A DNA stretch of 64,000 nucleotides, taken from NCBI GenBank assembly GCA_943788725.1, contig CALSRJ010000001.1:248001-312000 (forward strand), in the 5' to 3' direction. The DNA is from an uncultured Flavobacteriales bacterium (lineage in GTDB: Bacteria; Bacteroidota; Bacteroidia; Flavobacteriales_G; Salibacteraceae). Shown here in pieces: positions 7,670 through 16,125 of this stretch (positions within the stretch are counted from its first letter, which is position 1; the number at the start of each line of letters is the position of its first letter). Under the pieces are notes generated by a model. The model did not search any database. It saw only the letters and a program-made list of their open reading frames with translations, and was not told where the DNA came from. Position numbers and translations under genes: made by a program.

Positions 7670-8530
7670 ATGCGTCAGCTAAAAATTTCCACCTCGTTCA
7701 CGGACCGTGAGAGTATGACCCTGGATAAGTACCTCAACGATGTCAGTCGCGAGGGTATGATTTCTCAGGAAGAAGAAGTGGAATTAACGAAGCGTATACG
7801 AGAAGGAGACAAACGCGCGCTCGACCGAATGGTAAGAGCGAATCTAAGGTTCGTAGTCTCTGTTGCTAAGCAGTATCAAGGACAAGGAATGCCTCTGATA
7901 GACCTGATCTCCGAAGGAAACCTCGGGTTGATTAAGGCTGCAGAGCGCTTTGACGAGAAACGAGGATTCAAGTTTATATCCTATGCGGTGTGGTGGATTC
8001 GACAATCGATCATGTCATCGATCTCTGAGCACTCCCGAACAGTGCGCATTCCACTGAACCAGGCTAACAGTATTCGCAAAGTAGGCTATGCAAGCCGCAT
8101 GCTCGAGCAAGAGTTAGAGCGCCTCCCTACTGCAGAAGAATTGGCTTTTCAACTGGAGGCATCAGAAGAAAGCGTACGTTTCACGCAAGAAACCAGTCAA
8201 AAAGGAATGTCCTTAGACGCTCCGCTTGGCGATGAGACCAATGACGTCACGTTGATGGACTTGATTTCTGGTAGCGACCAGTACTCTACCGATGTGCGTT
8301 TGGAACAAAACTCATTGAGAGTAGAGGTTAGACGACTTCTAGACTCACTCGAACCCATCGAGCAAACGGTGATCAGCAATTACTTCGGATTGAATTCTGA
8401 TGAGCGCAGTCTTACCGACCTTGCAGATGAACTAGAGTTGAGCAGGGAGCGTATACGACAGATAAAGAATAAGGCTTTGAAACGCCTTTCAAAAAATATA
8501 AACTACGACATGCGTGCTTACATTAACTAG
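7670..8530 (+). CDS. RpoD/SigA-like RNA polymerase sigma factor, probably a second (group 2) copy
   Basis: 286 residues. Regions are complete: 1.2 ('SMTLDKYLNDVSREG'), 2 ('GNLGLIKAAERFDEKRGFKF', then 'SYAVWWIRQSI'), 3 and 4 ('LADELELSRERIRQIKNKAL'). The length and start 'MRQLKI' match the short Bacteroidota primary sigma factor. However, several normally invariant places differ, for example 'VSREGMISQEEE' where 'IGKVDLIT.EEE' is usual and 'SSISEHSRTVRIPLN' where 'QALAEQSRIVRLPLN' is usual. This suggests an alternative group 2 factor and not the housekeeping one; comparison is from memory. It lies between RNA helicase and RRM genes. Confidence 0.93.
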   Translation: MRQLKISTSFTDRESMTLDKYLNDVSREGMISQEEEVELTKRIREGDKRALDRMVRANLRFVVSVAKQYQGQGMPLIDLISEGNLGLIKAAERFDEKRGFKFISYAVWWIRQSIMSSISEHSRTVRIPLNQANSIRKVGYASRMLEQELERLPTAEELAFQLEASEESVRFTQETSQKGMSLDAPLGDETNDVTLMDLISGSDQYSTDVRLEQNSLRVEVRRLLDSLEPIEQTVISNYFGLNSDERSLTDLADELELSRERIRQIKNKALKRLSKNINYDMRAYIN

Positions 8531-8562
8531 CGCAGGTCACTAACGATCAATTTTTATTCAGT

Positions 8563-8808
8563 ATGAAACTATTTGTAGCAAGATTGGATTACTCCGTAGA
8601 TAGCGAGGAACTCCGAACCGTTTTTGAAGAGTATGGCACCGTAACGTCATGTTCAGTTGTAACCGATAAAGAGACAGGCCGCTCACGTGGCTTTGGCTTC
8701 GTAGAAATGTCTGATGACGACGCTAACCAAGCGATCCGTCAGTTAGATCAAAGTGAGTTGCGCGGCCGCGAAATGGTCGTGAAAATCGCCGAAGACAAGC
8801 GACGTTAA
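8563..8808 (+). CDS. RRM-domain RNA-binding protein
   Basis: 81 residues forming one RNA recognition motif: RNP2 'LFVARL' at residues 3-8 and RNP1 'RGFGFVEM' at about 44-51, with the usual acidic C-terminal strand. Such single-RRM proteins in Bacteroidota and cyanobacteria are often cold-induced and bind single-stranded RNA. It follows the sigma gene by 32 bases and is closed by a strong terminator. The three genes 6425-8808 probably form one RNA-metabolism operon. Confidence 0.95.
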   Translation: MKLFVARLDYSVDSEELRTVFEEYGTVTSCSVVTDKETGRSRGFGFVEMSDDDANQAIRQLDQSELRGREMVVKIAEDKRR

Positions 8809-8831
8809 TCGCTTCGATATATCCAAAAAAG

Positions 8832-8857
8832 AAAGCGGCTCTCGGGCCGCTTTTTTT
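8832..8857 (+). terminator. Rho-independent terminator after the RRM gene
   Basis: AGCGGC/GCCGCT stem around 8834-8851 with a CTCGG loop and a seven-T tail ending at 8857. Confidence 0.88.
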
Positions 8858-8871
8858 ATGCCCTCTTTTTT

Positions 8872-9303
8872 TTAGAGCACCGTAACCGTTATCGACCTCT
8901 CGTGATAATCTGCAGTCTTGAAATTCCCTGACTCACAAGAACCTTCAGTTATCCTTCTGGAGGTGCCTTGGGTGAGTATATAGACTCCCGAATTGATGAA
9001 TTCTACTTGAACAAAGTCATCGCAATACCACCCCCCTTCCACCACACGGTAGTCCGAGAATCCCGTACTGTCAATCAAACCGCCAAACAAGCCTCCAAAA
9101 AGACCATCGCTCAATGTAGCCTGAATCGACAGCGGCTCCGAGTTGATTAGCCAAGTGTAGGCCCGAGGATAGTCCGTGCAGGAAGTAAAGCGAACAGACT
9201 CCCCTTCCTCTATCGTCATATCGTCTTGGTCAATGCACGTCCGTTTGCACGAAACCATGGCAATCATGCACAGTCCCATCCCAATAGCAAATGCTCTTTT
9301 CAT
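8872..9303 (-). CDS. Hypothetical lipoprotein
   Basis: 143 residues with a signal and lipobox (IAMVSC at about residue 19), so a probable outer-membrane lipoprotein. The mature part has 'GESVRFTSCTDYPRAYTWLI', which looks like an Ig/PKD-type strand pair, with further cysteines ('GGWYCDDF', 'GSCESGNF') that could form disulfides. A 'GLFGGLFGGLID' stretch is low-complexity. Function unknown. It precedes nothing obvious; rmuC ends 12 bases before its start on the same strand, so rmuC is upstream in the same transcript. Confidence 0.75.
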   Translation of the reverse strand: MKRAFAIGMGLCMIAMVSCKRTCIDQDDMTIEEGESVRFTSCTDYPRAYTWLINSEPLSIQATLSDGLFGGLFGGLIDSTGFSDYRVVEGGWYCDDFVQVEFINSGVYILTQGTSRRITEGSCESGNFKTADYHERSITVTVL

Positions 9304-9315
9304 AATTCTGTTTCC

Positions 9316-10617
9316 TTATTCAGCTCGATCGATCAATTTTTGGTCTACTTGCTTGCTGGTCTTCACCCCTAACTTCCTCAAATCTTCGGCTTTCTTCACC
9401 AGATTACCCGAGCCGCTGGATAGCTTATTCATCGCGCCTTCGTAGGACTTCTTGGCCGTTTCCATCTGCCGACCTAGACTCAGCAGATCCTCACTGAGTC
9501 CGACAAACTTGTCGTACAGCGCCCCACCCTGCCGCGCAATCTCCAATGCATTCTGGGTCTGCTTCTCTTGCTTCCAAATGCTTGCAATGGTGCGGAGAGT
9601 AGCCAAAAGCGTAGAGGTAGAAACGATCACAACATTTTTGTCAAAGGCATCCTGGAAGAGTGTATTATCATACTGCACCGCTGCTGAAAATGCGCCTTCA
9701 ATTGGAATGAACAGCAGCACGAAGTCCAATCCATCAATGCCGTACAATCCCTGGTAATTCTTGTCGCTTAAGCCTTTTACATGCGCCTTGATAGACCCGA
9801 TGTGTTCCTTTAAGTGAACCGCTTGATCCTCGGCTGTCTCTGATGAAGAGAATCGTTCATAGGCAATTAAGGAAACCTTGGAGTCAACAATCACATTCTT
9901 GTCGTCGGGAAGCTTTATGATAACATCAGGTTGGAAGCGCTTCCCTTCTTCATTGGTAAGGCTCTGTTGGATAAAGTACTCTTGGTTCTTGGTCAATCCA
10001 CTCTTTTCGAGAATCCGCTCGAGCACCACCTCACCCCAATTTCCTTGGGCTTTTACATCACTTTTCAGCGCGTTGGTGAGATTCTCAGCATCCTTCGCAA
10101 GCTTTGCGCTCTGTTCGCTAAGCATCTTTACTTCACTCTTCAGGGAGATCGCCTCCGCCTTGCTCTTCTCATAGGTCTCCTCTACCTTCTTTTCGAAGGT
10201 GCTCAGCTTTTCTTTGAATGGGGCCAATAAAGTGCCCAGCTGCTCCTTGTTCTGCTCTTTGAATGTATGGCCTGTCTTTTCCAGCACTTCTTGCGCAAGC
10301 ACCTTGAAGTCATTTTTAAACTTCTCTTGAAGCTCAGACAGTTCGCCCTTTTGTTCTTTTAGTCTAGACTCAATTTGCTCATGTCGTTCTTGCCACTTGC
10401 TCAATTCAGAGTTTAAGCGAAGAACTTCGGCATCAGAGCGCTCCTTATCACCTTCCGTTACGTCAAGTCTTTGTCGTAGGTCATTAAAACGATCAATGGA
10501 CACAGACGTTCCATCGTCTTGTGCAGCCCCACTCCTACTGCTGCCTAAAACCTTAGAAAGCAACCAACCCAATACCATTCCGATCGCCATTCCAACGATC
10601 AACATCACTATATCCAT
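9316..10617 (-). CDS. rmuC: DNA recombination protein RmuC
   Basis: 433 residues. An N-terminal transmembrane helix (about 4-24) is followed by a long coiled coil (40-190) and the RmuC nuclease-like core (200-390) with 'GNWGEVVLERILEKSGL', 'RFQPDVIIKLPDDKNVIVDSKVSL' (shown by its DSKVSL motif) and 'GLDFVLLFIPIEGAF'. RmuC limits inversions and rearrangements at short inverted repeats in E. coli. Length and domain order match the family. It is co-directional with the lipoprotein at 8872. Confidence 0.96.
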   Translation of the reverse strand: MDIVMLIVGMAIGMVLGWLLSKVLGSSRSGAAQDDGTSVSIDRFNDLRQRLDVTEGDKERSDAEVLRLNSELSKWQERHEQIESRLKEQKGELSELQEKFKNDFKVLAQEVLEKTGHTFKEQNKEQLGTLLAPFKEKLSTFEKKVEETYEKSKAEAISLKSEVKMLSEQSAKLAKDAENLTNALKSDVKAQGNWGEVVLERILEKSGLTKNQEYFIQQSLTNEEGKRFQPDVIIKLPDDKNVIVDSKVSLIAYERFSSSETAEDQAVHLKEHIGSIKAHVKGLSDKNYQGLYGIDGLDFVLLFIPIEGAFSAAVQYDNTLFQDAFDKNVVIVSTSTLLATLRTIASIWKQEKQTQNALEIARQGGALYDKFVGLSEDLLSLGRQMETAKKSYEGAMNKLSSGSGNLVKKAEDLRKLGVKTSKQVDQKLIDRAE

Positions 10618-10689
10618 ATACCAAACATTCAGCCATGCGCTACGTGCAGCACAGCCTTACAAATGAAATCAAAAGAAAGTAGTTGAGCC

Positions 10690-13644
10690 CTATCTCAGCC
10701 CTTGTTGTGTGCCTGCTTTGGAAATGAGTATCTGGTCGCGTACTACACGCAGTTCACCCAAGTGGTCGCGGTAGCGCAAGACAAAGGGATAAGTCCCCAG
10801 CTGAACATAAGCACCTGTAGCGTCTTTACCGCTCCATGATTTGGATGGGTCCTCTGAAGTGAACATGGCTTTGCCCCAGCGATCATAGATGATGAGCAAG
10901 AAGTCTTCTGAACTGATGGCTTCTCCCTTGATTTCAAATACATCGTTCAAGCCATCATCATTGGGAGTGAAGCTTTTTGGGTAATAGAGCAGCGTCTCAA
11001 TCAAGAAAGGAATATGCCTTGTCAGGGTATCTACACACCCATCAACGCTCGTCACCACCAGCGTCACCAAACTATCGCTGCCTGCCTCGTCGAAGTATCG
11101 GTAAACAATTTCTTCATCCTTGACCTTCTGCTCCCCAAAGAGCCAAACACGCTCAGCGTCATTGATCGACTTGTTTACGACCGATACATAAGGATTGGTA
11201 TTGGTCGGATGTTCAGGGTCAAAATTGAACGCGGCCACAGGTACCTCAAGGATACTGAACAGACAGCTGAAATCAATGCTCGACGTACAACCGTAAGCGG
11301 TTGTGGTGTGCATGGTAACATCGTAACACCCTGCAGACTTGAAAAGCTTCGTAATGCTGTCATTCGGGTAATCGATAAATGAAGATGCATCGCTAAAATA
11401 CCAGTCGTATTGTGATGTCTGATTGAAGTCCTCTATGTAAACGGACACATCAGAAGGGCCACAAATCTGCTTGGGATCGGCCTTCAAACTTGGCGTTTCC
11501 GGATTGCCTACGTGGATCGTGATTGACTTAGAACCCGACTCCGAAAGACAAAGGTCTGAGATCGTTGCATTAAATGTGGTGGTTTTATTCGGCCGGACGA
11601 ATTGAATGGGATTCTGATCACTGGTATGCCCCCAAGAGAACACATATTCGTCTGGACCCTTGAATCCACCCCTGCCCGAAGCAATGATGTAAACTGACTC
11701 ACCAGCACAAATAGAGTCGTCCTCAGTCCTCAATGAGACATCGATGGGCGAATACCCACCCACCTGCACGAAGACGCTGTCTACGTAGCTGGGTGTGCCG
11801 CAAGCGTCTGCAACGGTGATCGTATACCATCGCGGTTCATCTGGACTAATGGTAATGGTGTTTCCAAACTGCCCCGTTTCCCATGAAAAGGTGTAGATCG
11901 AGTCTCCTCCCGTCCCTTCAACAGAAACATCGATGGTGTCATAAGGGCAAATGGTATCAACCTTAGGGATTTCAAGGCCTAACTCTGGACGCACTTTTAT
12001 CAATACATCGGAGGTGTCTCCAATGCAACCTTTATCATCCACCACTTGCACTATGTAGGTCGTGGTTGTGTCAGGCGAGACGCTTGTAACCTGAGATGTT
12101 GAAATAACCTGTCCATTGAGGTCTGTAATGTGCCAAATAAAATTGTAGGGGGCTGTTCCGCCGGTAGCTGCCGCCGCTAAGTTGGTGACATTGGTAATAC
12201 AAATCATGGTATCACCAGCCGCTACCGTAAAAATGCTATCAGGCGTACCGATGACCACCTCGAAGGTGTCTAAACAGCCGTTTGCATCGGTAATCGTTAC
12301 AAAGTTTGCTCCCTCACAAAGGGAGGATGCCGCAGCTCCTGTCTCTCCGGAGCTCCATGCGTAATAAAAAGGCCCCGTTCCACCTGTAGCCACCACTTCT
12401 GCACCGCCATCGCAATTAGTGGTATTGGGACAAGAGGTATTGTAATCCCAGACTAAGGCGGTTGTAATGTCATCCGGTTGTGTAATCTCAATGGAGTCGA
12501 TAACCTCACATCCGACATCGTCCGTGACCGTAATCGTATAGACACCAGCACAGAGGTTTGATATGGACATATTGGTAGAGGTCGTACTCCACTCATAGTC
12601 GAAAGGGGCTGTACCTCCGACGATTGCCACCGAAGCTGCTCCATCACACTCTTGCCAGCACTCAATATGATCAGGTGTCAGAACTGTTTCAATCGAACCA
12701 TCGAAAAAGAACGACATCGTATCCAACGTATCCAGGTTGCCACAAATATCTTCTACGTACCCTGCGCCTGGTTTGATCGTCAGCTCGTACTGTCCGACCT
12801 GGGTCACGGCTGGTGAAAAATGGACTACTACAGAGTTCGCTAAGCTGCCCACACAATTGACACCGCTGACGCTAGTGATGCTATGATTACCAGCCGGGCC
12901 AGACAAATTAAAATCTCCCGTTTGAAGGGAACTGCAGAGCACGCCTTCATCAAAGTCAACCACGATGCTGTCAAAGACATGGCAGTTTACCGTTGAACTG
13001 ATGCTGTCCATTGCCGGCGGTGTTTGATCATACAGCACAGCCGTAGAGGATGAGAAATCGATCGTAAAACCATATACCGAACCCGTCCAATTCGTAATAT
13101 GAAGATAGTAGGTGCTGCCCGTAGTAACAGACAAATCTGAGCACCACTTCGGACCATTTCCCGTACCCGGACCATTGCAAGTCCCTGTACCGCCATTAGG
13201 CGTACTGACACCTGTTGAACCATTGAATCCCCAAGCACCCCAAGTATTACTGCGCACCATTTTACTCGACGCGCCTGTATACGTGCTCAATTGCGAACAG
13301 CTACCGGTTGTCAAGTCAAAAAGCGTCCAATCATGGTCCTGATTGGTATTCAAAGGATTGATTTCAAACCGGAGCAGTCCAGATTGCTGTACCGTAAACT
13401 TAAACCACACACTACGCTGCTCTGGCGCATAACAAGACGACACGTTGTTGATCTCGTTGGCAAAGTTCCCCATGCCATTGTGATTGAAGCTGATAGTAAT
13501 GGAGTCTTCGCAGATCGGAATGGCTCCAACGCAGTCCTGCACTGTTGGGGTTTGAGCCCGCGACAAGTGTACAACAGCCAACAATGCAAAGCCCAGTGCA
13601 ATCCAATTGCGAATAGCCGTGTGTTGATTTTTAGGGTAGTTCAT
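10690..13644 (-). CDS. Large secreted multi-domain protein with T9SS type B sorting domain
   Basis: 984 residues with a signal peptide (about 10-30, ending LSRAQ). Residues 35-200 contain a 'SVWFKFTVQQSGLLRFEI' type beta-sandwich domain often seen in Bacteroidota surface proteins. From about 340 there are SprB-like repeats ('GGTAPFDYEWSTT', 'GGTGPFYYAWSSGETG', 'VTDDVGCEVIDSIEI'). A PKD-like segment follows at about 800, and the last 90 residues form a gliding-motility type B sorting domain ('FTPNDDGLNDVFEI', 'IYDRWGKAMF', 'GTYPFVLRYRD'). The protein should be exported by T9SS to the cell surface and may serve in adhesion or gliding. The exact ligand is unknown. Confidence 0.94.
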   Translation of the reverse strand: MNYPKNQHTAIRNWIALGFALLAVVHLSRAQTPTVQDCVGAIPICEDSITISFNHNGMGNFANEINNVSSCYAPEQRSVWFKFTVQQSGLLRFEINPLNTNQDHDWTLFDLTTGSCSQLSTYTGASSKMVRSNTWGAWGFNGSTGVSTPNGGTGTCNGPGTGNGPKWCSDLSVTTGSTYYLHITNWTGSVYGFTIDFSSSTAVLYDQTPPAMDSISSTVNCHVFDSIVVDFDEGVLCSSLQTGDFNLSGPAGNHSITSVSGVNCVGSLANSVVVHFSPAVTQVGQYELTIKPGAGYVEDICGNLDTLDTMSFFFDGSIETVLTPDHIECWQECDGAASVAIVGGTAPFDYEWSTTSTNMSISNLCAGVYTITVTDDVGCEVIDSIEITQPDDITTALVWDYNTSCPNTTNCDGGAEVVATGGTGPFYYAWSSGETGAAASSLCEGANFVTITDANGCLDTFEVVIGTPDSIFTVAAGDTMICITNVTNLAAAATGGTAPYNFIWHITDLNGQVISTSQVTSVSPDTTTTYIVQVVDDKGCIGDTSDVLIKVRPELGLEIPKVDTICPYDTIDVSVEGTGGDSIYTFSWETGQFGNTITISPDEPRWYTITVADACGTPSYVDSVFVQVGGYSPIDVSLRTEDDSICAGESVYIIASGRGGFKGPDEYVFSWGHTSDQNPIQFVRPNKTTTFNATISDLCLSESGSKSITIHVGNPETPSLKADPKQICGPSDVSVYIEDFNQTSQYDWYFSDASSFIDYPNDSITKLFKSAGCYDVTMHTTTAYGCTSSIDFSCLFSILEVPVAAFNFDPEHPTNTNPYVSVVNKSINDAERVWLFGEQKVKDEEIVYRYFDEAGSDSLVTLVVTSVDGCVDTLTRHIPFLIETLLYYPKSFTPNDDGLNDVFEIKGEAISSEDFLLIIYDRWGKAMFTSEDPSKSWSGKDATGAYVQLGTYPFVLRYRDHLGELRVVRDQILISKAGTQQGLR

Positions 13645-13715
13645 TGAATTAACGCCTGACTAAAGTACAGTTTAAAGCTAGACGAATCGCATCCCATCGG
13701 GTTGCGATATTGGCA

Positions 13716-14525
13716 TTAATTTCCGTTCAAAATGATCGGAAGACCATCGTCGCCAGAGCCAATTACAATCACCTTAGAGTTTGGCGATTCGGCGAGCTTA
13801 AGTGTTGCCTCAATGCCCTTTTCCTTCAATATCTTATCGGTAAGCGACTGACTCAGAATACGGTTGGCCGTGGCCTTACCTTCCGACTCAATCTCCTGTC
13901 TTTCAGCCTCTTTGGTAGCCTTTTCGAGTCGGAATTCGTACTCCAACGATTCTTGCTCTTGTCTGAGTTTACGCTCGATTGCCTCTTTGATGGTCGTGGG
14001 AAGAGTAACGTCCCGTACCAAAACAGAATTTACTTGCAAGTATTGGTCATCAACGATTCGCTTTGTCTCCTGAAAGATCTCTTCTTGAATGACGTCTCGT
14101 TTGCTAGAATAGATTTGCTCAGGCGTATACCGACCGACTACACTCCTTGTTGCAGAGCGAATGGCGGGCATAATGATGCGCTCGATATAATTTCCACCCT
14201 TCTCCTTGTGCAGCAATGCCAGGTAATTGTACTTAGGCTGAAACCAAAGGGAAGCATCCAATTTGATGTCAAGACCATTTGAGGAAAGGACAGACATCTG
14301 CTCGAAGATCTCTTGCTGACGCACTTCGTAGATAAACATGGTGTTCCAAGGGGCGATGATGTGAAAGCCCTCCGAATAAGTTTCAGTGGTGTCCACACCT
14401 CCAGCAAATTTGCGGTACAATACTCCAGCCTGACCGGAATCGATGGTTTTTGTTGAAGTCGCCAAGACATAAATGACAATAAAGGCGATGACAATGAAAG
14501 GAACGAGAAATCTTGGATTGTTCAT
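13716..14525 (-). CDS. Prohibitin-like SPFH/band 7 membrane protein
   Basis: 269 residues from the ATG at 14525. An N-terminal transmembrane helix (about 5-22) is followed by an SPFH domain ('DSGQAGVLYRKFAGGV', 'IRSATRSVVGRYTPEQIYSSKRD') and a charged coiled coil rich in A/E ('KATKEAERQEIESEGKA'). These features match prohibitin homologues, which form ring-like membrane scaffolds linked to protease quality control. The ten-residue longer start at 14555 uses a rare codon and lacks family likeness. No partner protease (FtsH, NfeD) is adjacent. Confidence 0.92.
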   Translation of the reverse strand: MNNPRFLVPFIVIAFIVIYVLATSTKTIDSGQAGVLYRKFAGGVDTTETYSEGFHIIAPWNTMFIYEVRQQEIFEQMSVLSSNGLDIKLDASLWFQPKYNYLALLHKEKGGNYIERIIMPAIRSATRSVVGRYTPEQIYSSKRDVIQEEIFQETKRIVDDQYLQVNSVLVRDVTLPTTIKEAIERKLRQEQESLEYEFRLEKATKEAERQEIESEGKATANRILSQSLTDKILKEKGIEATLKLAESPNSKVIVIGSGDDGLPIILNGN

Positions 14526-14659
14526 GTTGTTTTGTTTCTCTTGCAAATGAAGCACTTTGACATGGAAACATGCTCAGAATAAGGCAATGAATAGACAAAC
14601 ATCAGTTTTTGGTCATTCTCTTTCGTCGAACTTTGACCAGATAACCAACCAATACAGCC

Positions 14660-14875
14660 ATGCATCACTTAACCAAGCAACAATTCGAACTAAGGCTCAA
14701 GGAGTTTTTTGAACGTCACGACCCAGCAAAAGAGGAACTCGCGCATGTTATTGCTAGTAAATTCCATTTGCATCAAGAACAAGTATTTGAACATCTCACC
14801 GAAATCTATGACAAGCACGTAGAGCACGAACCACATGGATTTCGGGAAAAATTTATGGCCATTATTTACCCATAG
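14660..14875 (+). CDS. Small hypothetical protein
   Basis: 71 residues, predicted all-helical and rich in H, E and F ('FELRLKEFFERHDPAKEELA', 'HLTEIYDKHVEHEP'). No signal or membrane helix. It has an ATG start, an independent position between two minus-strand genes and reasonable codon use, so I treat it as real. No family is recognised. Confidence 0.55.
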   Translation: MHHLTKQQFELRLKEFFERHDPAKEELAHVIASKFHLHQEQVFEHLTEIYDKHVEHEPHGFREKFMAIIYP

Positions 14876-14975
14876 GCAATCCAATGGGTGCTATAAGCAG
14901 GGAATAGCATCGCTTTCCAAGCATTTCGGGCGCTTATCTGGCATTCATGGTAGATTGAATCCTGGACCCTAGCCG

Positions 14976-15440
14976 TCAATTCGCATAAAAGGACAACGAC
15001 GCACGGTCATATTGTACATCTTTCATATTAAGGACCAAACGATCCCCAATCATATCGCGAAACTCCATTCCGGACTCATACATCTCGTCGCCCTGTGTGT
15101 CATAATACCAGCCGATGGTATTTTCAGGAGCCTAACTCAGCCACATCTCAAACAGCTTGATAAACAACAGTGCTGAAGCTGAATTGAAGGCTTTGAGTTC
15201 GATGCTCAACTCTTGAGCAGGTAGCGGACTCAAGGAATATATCTCCATCCATAGAAACACATGAGAAAAGAACTCTTTAGGATGCTTAGGATAGGAAACT
15301 CCTTGAATGACAAACTTGCGCTGTACAGCGTCCATCTCTATGTAGGGCTCGTTCGAATGGTCGATGGTTTCGCTCTCAATCCCAATGGCATAAACGGATC
15401 GGTATGCGGGGACAATGACTATGTCTTCAAGCGTGCTCAT
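14976..15440 (-). pseudogene. SiaC-family (DUF1987) regulatory protein interrupted by an in-frame TAG
   Basis: Reading from the ATG at 15440, the frame shows the SiaC/DUF1987 signature: 'FVIQGVSYPKHPKEFFSHV' and 'ELKAFNSASALLFIKLFEMW'. A TAG at 15132-15134 then interrupts the frame. The following 51 codons, up to TGA at 14976-14978, encode 'GWYYDTQGDEMYESGMEFRD', which is exactly the conserved C-terminal part of the same family (W-Y-Y, acidic run, G-x-x-F). One base change (for example CAG to TAG) therefore splits an otherwise intact gene. SiaC proteins are phosphorylatable partners controlling diguanylate cyclases in Pseudomonas. Neither SiaA/SiaB nor a cyclase is nearby. A TTG start at 15482 is less likely. 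Confidence 0.85.
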
Positions 15441-15514
15441 GATCAGTCTTTCTGCACTAAAGGTCTTTCGAACTGAGCTCAAATTTATTGATGCTTATCA
15501 TTCATTCCGAATAG

Positions 15515-15533
15515 TATGATGAGTTTCATCATA
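15515..15533. repeat. Inverted repeat upstream of the SiaC-family gene
   Basis: TATGATGA and TCATCATA are perfectly inverted around GTT. It lies between the end of the GNAT gene and the start of the SiaC-family gene, so it could be an operator. It is AT-rich and lacks a T run, so it is not a typical terminator. Confidence 0.35.
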
Positions 15534-15562
15534 GTCTAGCTACCCCAACAACTGCCTAGAGC

Positions 15563-16054
15563 TCAGTCGAGTTGTTTTCCCATGTACAAGTGGCCGCGAT
15601 TACCATCTGGAAAAACTGCGAGATCTTTGAAGTTCGCCCAAACATCATAACCGAGTTTACGCAATAAGCCTTGGCTAGGCACATTATCGTCAAGCAGGAT
15701 GGCAACCAAATGTTGTTTTGATAAATCCTTAGCTACGGATTCTAAATGACGGATCATTTCAGCTCCCCATCCCTTTCCCCGTCCAGTGCGGTCAAAATAG
15801 AAGGTGATTTCGGCGACATGAAGAAAGGCGTCCCTTCCCGTTCGATACGCTGACAGACACCCCCAACCGCACACTTGACCTTCTTTATTTTCCTTTACGA
15901 CCAAGTAAAAAGGACTTTCGGTCAATGCTTTATACCAATGCGCGCCTTGATCATTGACAAACGCATTGAGATAGGCATTGCGACGTTCCTCAATGCCTTG
16001 ATTCATAATGCGAACCACGTCTTCAACGTCTTCTGTAGTGGCTAATCTGATCAT
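15563..16054 (-). CDS. GNAT family N-acetyltransferase
   Basis: 163 residues from the ATG at 16054 ('MIRLATTEDVEDVVRIMNQG'). The acetyl-CoA binding motif A appears as 'YFDRTGRGKGWGAEMIRHLE' and motif B as 'VPSQGLLRKLGYDVWANF'. The arrangement resembles phosphinothricin-type acetyltransferases, but the substrate cannot be told from sequence. A start at 16087 uses TTG and adds 11 non-conserved residues. It is divergent from the POT transporter gene at 16126. Confidence 0.9.
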   Translation of the reverse strand: MIRLATTEDVEDVVRIMNQGIEERRNAYLNAFVNDQGAHWYKALTESPFYLVVKENKEGQVCGWGCLSAYRTGRDAFLHVAEITFYFDRTGRGKGWGAEMIRHLESVAKDLSKQHLVAILLDDNVPSQGLLRKLGYDVWANFKDLAVFPDGNRGHLYMGKQLD

Positions 16055-16125
16055 TCTTGATAGGGATGTGTGTGTATTCCATCTCAAGAATATACTTTCA
16101 ACGCCTCATCTGCAACTTCGATCAC

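Noticed and set aside
10690-13644. CRISPR-like or tandem DNA repeats in the large surface protein gene
   Set aside because: The repeats are visible only at protein level (SprB-type units) and differ in DNA sequence and spacing.
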